Of a DNA stretch of 64,000 nucleotides, positions 58,057-64,000 are shown one piece after another. Origin of the DNA: Centaurea solstitialis (Eukaryota > Streptophyta > Magnoliopsida > Asterales > Asteraceae); the NCBI GenBank assembly GCA_030169165.1, contig CM058040.1, forward strand, positions 10,475,699 through 10,539,698, given 5' to 3'. Within the stretch, counting starts at the first letter, position 1. Each line of letters opens with the position of its first letter. The notes beneath the pieces are model-generated. The model was not told the DNA's origin. It made no database searches and was given only the letters and a program-made list of their open reading frames with translations. The translations under genes were made by a program, and so were the position numbers.

Positions 58057-58712
58057 AATCCTTATTAGATAATTAGCAACCAATAATGTATGAAAAACAA
58101 AGGTAATTTGTAAAACTTATGGAATATTTGGTTGGTAGAAATTTTTTTGGAAGATTGGAATTTGTCAACGAATTTGACTTTGAAGGAATTTGAATAAAAT
58201 TTAATCACTCATTTTGTTGGCGTGAGTAGGGGTGAAATCTATTAAATTATTTAAAATCTATCTGTTTGGTTGGTCGAATGTATAGTAGCTTCGGGAATTA
58301 GAATAAAAAAAGGAGAAATGACCAAAACACCCATACCCTCATGTAACTAACACTAGCAATGATTTAAAAGTTTATTAGGAAGTAAGTAAATCTTAATTAA
58401 CTTAGAAATAAGGTACACATACGATAAAAAGATCAATCAAACACAGGTAATCATGTATAATTCTAACTGTACATTATGTGTGATAGGAAATTCGATTAAT
58501 TAGAAAAGATTGGGACATTGGCATTTGAGCATCGTGTTTGATTGTTTTGGCTATATGAAGGTACACATTATTGTCTTGAAACGTGAATGACCTATTGTCG
58601 AGGGTCATTCCATTCGAACTGATTTAATGGTTGATAAAATAAAGGTACAAAAGTACTCGAATGAATTCAATTCTTGGATTATCTTCGTTTTACTTATTGT
58701 TTCCCTTAATTA
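58057..58712. other. AT-rich spacer
   Basis: 58115-58330 resembles the TTGGAATT/GAATTTGAC repeat of 59109-60010 in a worn form. No gene. Confidence 0.45.
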
Positions 58713-58728
58713 TAAGGATAAATTGTTT

Positions 58729-58911
58729 TTTTTTGGATAAGGTTCATTTAGGCTTTGCCTAAACTACATCCTTGGCAATTTGGAAATTTAAGTTTCGACC
58801 GTCTGAGACTAAGCCTGGCCACAATGCGCACGCCTGGATTCGAACCTGTGTGGATGGGATATTCCACCACATCCCCCTAGGTCTTTGCCTGTACGCCACC
58901 ACCCTTGTGGT
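58729..58911 (-). mobile_element. tRNA-derived SINE, minus strand, 16-bp TSD
   Basis: On minus: an A-box-like TGGTGGCGTACAGGCAAAG (58899-58881), B box GGTTCGAATCC (58846-58836), and an A tail next to the left TSD. TAAGGATAAATTGTTT is repeated exactly at 58713-58728 and 58912-58927. It belongs to a different family from the SINE at 33368. Confidence 0.92.
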
Positions 58912-59108
58912 TAAGGATAAATTGTTTGTATCCTATATTATAATTTCTTAATTATTTTATTGATCTATTCACTGAGTTATTACTCAATCATGTTTATTAT
59001 TCCATGGCATGTTCTAAAGACAAGTTGGGGAATTATTTGAGTTGAGAGACAACAGTGAATATTGAAAGTAACTTTTGCAGACAACCTTGTTTTTTGCACA
59101 GTTACTTT

Positions 59109-60010
59109 GGGGTGTTTGGTTCGCCGAATCCGCCGGAATTGGAATGGTCAATTCTGTTGACCAAATTCCAGTCTCTTGTTTGGTTAGCAATGGAATGGAA
59201 TTCATTTTTGGAGATTTCCTCCATCATGAATTTCACCATTCCCTCCAACAATAGATGGATTTCAATTCCATTCCCTCCAAACTTTTCCAAAAGACAAAAA
59301 TACCCTCATCTAATCTAATTAAACCTAGCAGCATAATACATTCACCAAATCAATTTCACGTCTTCTTCTTCTTGTGTCGACTTCCTCCATAGCAGTTCAT
59401 CATCTAATCGATTCCACAATCTTGTTTATTTCGATTCCATAGTTGTTTGCCCTTTTTTTTTTACTGATTTTGCTCATTCTCTTTGATCTGCAGATGTATG
59501 TTTTTTAGGAGAGAGTTGCGATGATGGTTCCACAAGGAAGCTTCACAATCCTGTCTCCACGAGGGAAGATAAAGAAAAAAGAAAGGAAAAAAAAGAAGAA
59601 GAAGGGATAAAGGCACTTGTTTAGGTAGCATTTGGTACGCAGACATGACTAGATAGGGCAGGGCTGGACATGACAAGAGAGTAGGACATGACTAAAGGGA
59701 CAAGACATGACTGGACATAACAAATGTCTATTTTAAGTTTCTATGTTAATGTTAATGTTATTATTAGTTTATATTTAAAAAAAATAAAATTAAATCAATA
59801 AAAGGGTATATTTGTCATTTTACATTATTCCATTCTAATTTCTAAGCAAACCAAACACACAAATTCCAATTCCTTTGAGAGATTCCATTCCATTCCTCTC
59901 AACCAAACACTTTGTCAAACCTGATAACATTCCATCCAATTCCTTCCAGATTCCAATTCATTTGATAGATTCCATTCCTTTAGATTTCAATCTGCGAACC
60001 AAACGCTTCC
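59109..60010. mobile_element. TTCCATTCC-rich element with GTTTGGTTCGC inverted ends
   Basis: Left GGTGTTTGGTTCGC and right GCGAACCAAACGCTTCC are inverted, and the interior is made of GGAATGGAATT/AATTCCATTCC motifs. It contains a stretch that looks foreign (59360-59620) and a Harbinger fragment (59624-59735). A truncated relative is at 25390-25685. TSD not resolved. Confidence 0.65.
59624..59735. mobile_element. Harbinger-like fragment, truncated
   Basis: Begins with TTA then GGTAGCATTTGGTACGC, followed by GGACATGAC repeats and AACAAATGTCT, matching the first 110-130 bases of 40387-41295. The rest is missing. Confidence 0.8.
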
Positions 60011-60828
60011 TAATATTTGGTTATCTATAATCGTGACTAATATGTTATGAAACTAACATAGTTGCTATATATGCATTTTAACCCAGTAGGGCTTGAAATT
60101 AAGTTGTTACAAAAAGTAGAAACTAATTTTTTTTATTAAATACCTACAAGTAATCTTCGAAAATTTACTTTTATTTTTATTATTACTATTTGTTAACTAT
60201 TTATTGTTATTGAGAGATAAACCACCAAATTTCCGTCTGTGATATCAGATAAATTCAAGCCGTCGATAATTTTCATCAATAATAAACAATATCTAATAGT
60301 GAAAGTGACAGAGAGCTCAAAAACACAATAGAGATAACTACAATTAAAGAATTCAAAAACTAATATACAACCAAACGAGAAACACAAGTAAAAATAATAA
60401 CTTTGAGATATATCCATTGCATATATATGTTGATCAACATGCAAAACATGTGTGGATATTAATTGTAATATCAATAGTTAGTGTAAAATATTACTAGAAG
60501 TAGTGATGAGAATGCAAATTGTTTTATTATTGCAAGTATTTTAAAGTGTAAAATATTACTATTCATTGTATATCAATAGTTAGTGTAAAATATTACAATT
60601 CATTGTATATAAACTCATAAAATTATAAAATTGGAATTGAGTGATAGAGAATAACACTGGCATAAAACAAGATTATTTATTAATGTGTTCTAGCTTAAAT
60701 ATTATCCGCCGCATCGAGGACATACATATCTAATAGATATAACAAAACCTTAAATAACCGGAAAAACAAGGAACCACCACACACACTTGTGCATAATGGT
60801 AAAAGAAGTGTTTTTTCTTTCAGTTCAA
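60011..60828. other. AT-rich spacer
   Basis: The block TAGTGTAAAATATTAC recurs at 60478, 60546 and 60580 as short tandem copies. No gene recognised. Confidence 0.5.
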
Positions 60829-60857
60829 GAATAATAATAATAATAATAATAAATAAC

Positions 60858-60937
<80 letters not shown>

Positions 60938-60938
60938 G
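60829..60938. repeat. (AAT)n microsatellite
   Basis: About 35 AAT units with one interruption (AAATAACAAT). The long Asn/Ile/Leu runs in the frames here are artefacts of it. Confidence 0.97.
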
Positions 60939-61121
60939 TTTTTTTGGTTTTTTTTACCTATATGCACTTGTGTATATTACAAAATATCCATATGCAGATT
61001 TTCTGGATTTTTTTTAATAGTTATGTTTGACTTGTACATAAACATATGTACATATTACAAATTACCCATATACCAAGTGCATTTGTGGGTTCATCAGTTT
61101 CCGGTTATTTGAGGTTTTTCA

Positions 61122-61751
61122 TTGAACCTCTCTCTCTCTCTAGATTGTGTTTTATGCGGTAATAATGTTGAAACGTTGGATCATTGCTTCTTTACTTGTT
61201 CCTTATCCAGCGCTATTTGGAAAAAAGCCTGGGCTTGGTGGGGTATTAAGTCTCCTCTCTTAACCTCGGTTTCATCGTTTAAGTCCATGGTGCAAAGGAT
61301 GGGAACAAACCGCAAACTACGAGTCGTCTTTTCGTCGGTCTGTGCTATTACACTTTGGCAGATTTGGAGATGGCGGAATAGCATTCTTTTTGCAATGGAT
61401 GATGCGATATTTCGGAAAAGATCTCAAGACCCATTTCCTTCAATTCAAATTTTGTCAAAGTTGTGGATTGGCTCTAGAAACAAGAAGTGGCAGATGAACC
61501 TGAGTAATTGGATCACTGCACCTGGTTCTTGCTAATCCCTTGTTTTCTAGTTTGGCTTGATTGTTTTTTTTGGTCTTTCGGCCTGGTTTTGCTGTTGTAC
61601 TCGGTTTTGCTAATCCCTTGTTGTACTCGACTTGGTTGTACTTGGTTTTGACTAGCTTCTCGCTAGCGTGTGCTTAATAAAGTTTCGTGCCTGCTTGGTG
61701 GGGGGTGATGGCCATGCCGAAGCTCCTTGCCTTGTAAGGTTTTCTTGCTTT

Positions 61752-61757
<6 letters not shown>
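61122..61757 (+). mobile_element. 5'-truncated LINE tail (zf-RVT domain and 3' UTR)
   Basis: 61147-61535 encodes the end of a plant LINE reverse-transcriptase ORF: the zf-RVT zinc-binding motif (C-x2-C ... LDHCFFTCSLSSAIW) followed by the usual Trp-rich tail with LWQIWRWRN. The stop is at 61533-61535. A T-rich 3' UTR with AATAAA at 61676-61681 follows, ending at a (GA)n tract. Upstream RT and endonuclease are absent, the normal result of incomplete reverse transcription. Confidence 0.85.
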
Positions 61758-61820
<63 letters not shown>

Positions 61821-62210
61821 ATTTTGTGAACCATAATTTTGGTGTGAACTTGTGAACTTCGCCAAAAAAAAGATTATATATTGAAATTGGTTCATTAAAT
61901 TGTTTAACATGATGAAATTATATTATATGATTCATTTTTTGTTGAAATTGTTTCATATTTCAGTGTTTTTTACGTGAAATCAAAAGGTTTCATACACTTT
62001 TCCATACTTATGAAACTGTTTCATATATTTTGATGAAACATTTTGATTTTTATGTAAAAAACACCGAAATATGAAATAATTTCATCAAAAAATGTATCAT
62101 ATAATATAATTTCATCATATTAGACAACTTCATAAACTAATTTCATCATATAATCGTCTTTTTGGCGAAATTCACAAGTTCACACCAAAGTTATGGTTCA
62201 CAAAAGAAAT

Positions 62211-62242
<32 letters not shown>
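61757..62242. repeat. Long fold-back repeat with (GA)n and (TC)n arms
   Basis: Left arm: (GA)n 61757-61817, then TTTTGTGAACCATAATTTTGG and GTGAACTTGTGAACTTCGCC; right arm: the complement, GGCGAAATTCACAAG...CCAAAGTTATGGTTCACAAAA, then (TC)n 62213-62242. Pairing continues inward through GAAATTGTTTCATATTT segments, so arms of some 200 bases could form. No ORF. Confidence 0.85.
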
Positions 62243-62247
<5 letters not shown>

Positions 62248-63536
62248 ATATATATACATATATATAGAACAAGGTTAAAACGAGAATGCTACTTATTTAC
62301 AAGAACGCGAGAGGAGCTTTGCCCATGTACAAAATCATATGTGATTTTACACTAACAGAAAAAATGAGACGCATATGTCTTTGGACGTGACTTAAAAGTT
62401 GCGGACAAAGTCTAAAGAATCATATGTGATTTTGTATGTGAATCATATGTGATTTTGTACGTTAATTGTGTATGATTTTTTTACGTGAATCGTATGTGAT
62501 TTTATACATCGAAAAAGCTTCTAAAGTTCCCATAGTTAGCATTTTTGTATGAACACATTGCCCTCTCTATCTATATATATAACCATGTAAAAGCCTAATT
62601 AAGAGTGTAAAGTTGGATGGCCTAAGCCTTATTGTTTCTAGATTTCTTATGCAAAATGTTTCTCTAGCATTAATTCAATTCAAAAAAATAATTATCCGTC
62701 GATCTACATTGTTTTCCTAACGGTGACATCATTTAACTATAAAGAACATATATAAAGATAATTTTCACAAAATCTTTATTGGTCTAGTGGTTGGTTCAAA
62801 CAATTTTTTTATATAAACACTAAATCTGAAATTAAAAGCAAAAAATCTAAAAAAAAAATGTCTCTAACAAGGCTTGAACCAATGACATCATAGTTATAAA
62901 ACAAATAACTAACCAACTCATTCAAAGAAAGCTCGTGTCTTTATTGTAGTTTTCAAAATATATATGGTGGCAGAAAACAAATAGATACGATGACACCGTA
63001 ATTTTTGCACTATGACGGAGGAATAAAACGGTGACACGTTTTTGGCTCTGTCCCTGGTAATTACCAAGAACGTGGTGGGAAGACACAATCATATACTACG
63101 TCCATTCTTCTTTGAAGGAACTATGATGATATATTGTATCCTACTAAGTGCGCCCTTTGTGTGTTTTATCTTTGACTAGTATGTGTAACATGACCGTTGC
63201 ATCTTCTTGCCAAAAAAGGTGCTTTGGAAATCACGAGGATGTTGGTACGCATTTACATGTCATAGAAAAAGGACCACAAAATCACATATTAGTCGTCTTT
63301 TTGTCAACATTGAAGGGATAAAAGAATAAAGCTTGAACATGTGAGATGTGGTATATGGAGTGGAACTTTATTAAATTACTCTTTCACCATATATCGAAGA
63401 GAAATAGCTAGTTAAATGTAGTTGATGTAGAACTTTATCGCTTACGCAACGTCTTATAGCCCTATAATGGATACTATACGAGATGAGACGGACATAAACT
63501 ATCACAAGGTATCTTGTCCAGCAAGGGTGCTAGATC
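62243..63536. other. Intergenic stretch
   Basis: 62325-62510 carries about five copies of AATCATATGTGATTTTGTA, some varied (AATCGTATGTGATTTTATA). The rest is AT-rich and unassigned. Confidence 0.55.
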
Positions 63537-63560
63537 CACTACTAGAAAGTAGAAACCGAC
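63537..63560 (+). mobile_element. CACTA-type left terminus
   Basis: CACTACTAGAAAGTAG has the same first twelve bases as the CACTA element at 52330. It is interrupted after about 24 bases by the poly-T of the next feature; the rest is not seen. Confidence 0.5.
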
Positions 63561-64000
63561 GTTTTTTTTTTTTTTTTTTGAAAGGAAAGATCCTGGCAAT
63601 TTTATAAAAATAAAATAAAAGTACTAATACAAAAAGCAGACTAAGTACCCCACAACCAAGGGACACAAAGCCGCACACCAAAAGCATCAAAAGATACTAA
63701 CAAGGGAAAAAAAACCGATCCCAAGAAACTAAAGAAAGACAACACTAAATCTCTCTCTAACGGAACATCACTGCATGTCCTGCTCCATCTTTGTAGACAC
63801 CTGCCTGTCAGACCATGAAACTTTCTTTGGTCTAGTGTTCATGAGAGTATCATTGTCAGATAAAACATCATCATCGGACGTAACGTCATCATCATCATCC
63901 CCAACATCAATCCTGTCCGGGAGTGTAAAACCACGAAGTTTGCCATCAGGCTCCTTCCCGAAAACTCTTTCCCACCTATCAATGAAGTAGTCCAGTTTCT
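63561..64000 (-). mobile_element. 3' end of a retroposed sequence (LINE or processed gene), minus strand
   Basis: On minus: an open frame from the window edge to a TGA at 63770-63768 (76 codons visible), about 190 bases of T-rich 3' UTR, then an 18-base A tail (T run 63562-63579 on plus). The visible peptide starts KLDYFIDRWERVFG and has a run of Asp; I do not recognise it with certainty. A genomic A tail without introns says retroposition. It appears to have landed in the CACTA terminus just left of it. Confidence 0.65.

Noticed and set aside
59055..59318. 87-residue ORF at 59.1-59.3 kb
   Set aside because: Falls within the TTCCATTCC repeat; no domain and mirrored by ORFs on the other strand.
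60695..61112. ORFs with long Leu, Ile or Asn runs
   Set aside because: Pure artefact of the (AAT)n microsatellite.

Overview
The window is nuclear DNA of a flowering plant, almost certainly a eudicot. Three genes have short exons, GT-AG introns and plant-type products, and they sit in AT-rich DNA crowded with plant transposons of nearly every class. A family-level assignment is not possible from sequence alone. One run of 100 N (24009-24108) marks a draft-assembly gap.

Only three host genes are convincing: a plus-strand prolyl 4-hydroxylase (6937-13808, 7 exons, 285 aa), a plus-strand RING-H2 protein of the NEP1-interacting-protein (NIP/ATL) type (19259-21629, 5 exons, 239 aa), and a minus-strand EamA/SLC35F-type membrane transporter (25925-27702, 3 coding exons, 426 aa, probably with spliced 5' UTR exons reaching about 29420). 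From memory, the P4H and NIP genes are also neighbours in duplicated Arabidopsis blocks, so this is probably an old conserved gene pair. The reading frames were rebuilt by hand across splice sites; phases agree at every junction.

The rest is mobile DNA, much of it delimited to the base by target-site duplications (TSDs). Left edge: a Ty3/gypsy (Del/Tekay-like) retrotransposon on the minus strand (gag, interrupted pol, PBS, 1.7-kb LTR) that landed inside a MITE. Then come a 1.6-kb Mutator-like element (9-bp TSD), a second Mutator-like element inside P4H intron 6 (9-bp TSD), two Tourist-like MITEs (TSD TAA/TTA), a hAT MITE (8-bp TSD, one mismatch), a tRNA-derived SINE (16-bp TSD), and two oppositely oriented 0.9-kb Harbinger-like elements (TSD TTA).

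From 37 to 63 kb the layout is nested: a Tourist MITE split by a Helitron that holds a Harbinger element; a 215-bp TRIM retroelement (TSD ACTAT); paired MITEs inside an older inverted-repeat element; a 1.6-kb Helitron with a fresh tandem duplication; a 285-bp CACTA miniature (TSD ATT); and a 5.7-kb CACTA element (TSD CAT) carrying a broken Transposase_24-type gene but no TNPD-like transposase. The right end has a second SINE, a 5'-truncated LINE tail, a long fold-back repeat and the 3' end of a retroposed sequence running off the edge.

No new multi-gene system was found. The most useful observations are the conserved P4H-NIP pair, the precisely datable nested insertions, two tandem (NAGNAG) splice acceptors in host genes, the transposase-less CACTA element, and long fold-back repeats that could feed small-RNA pathways.
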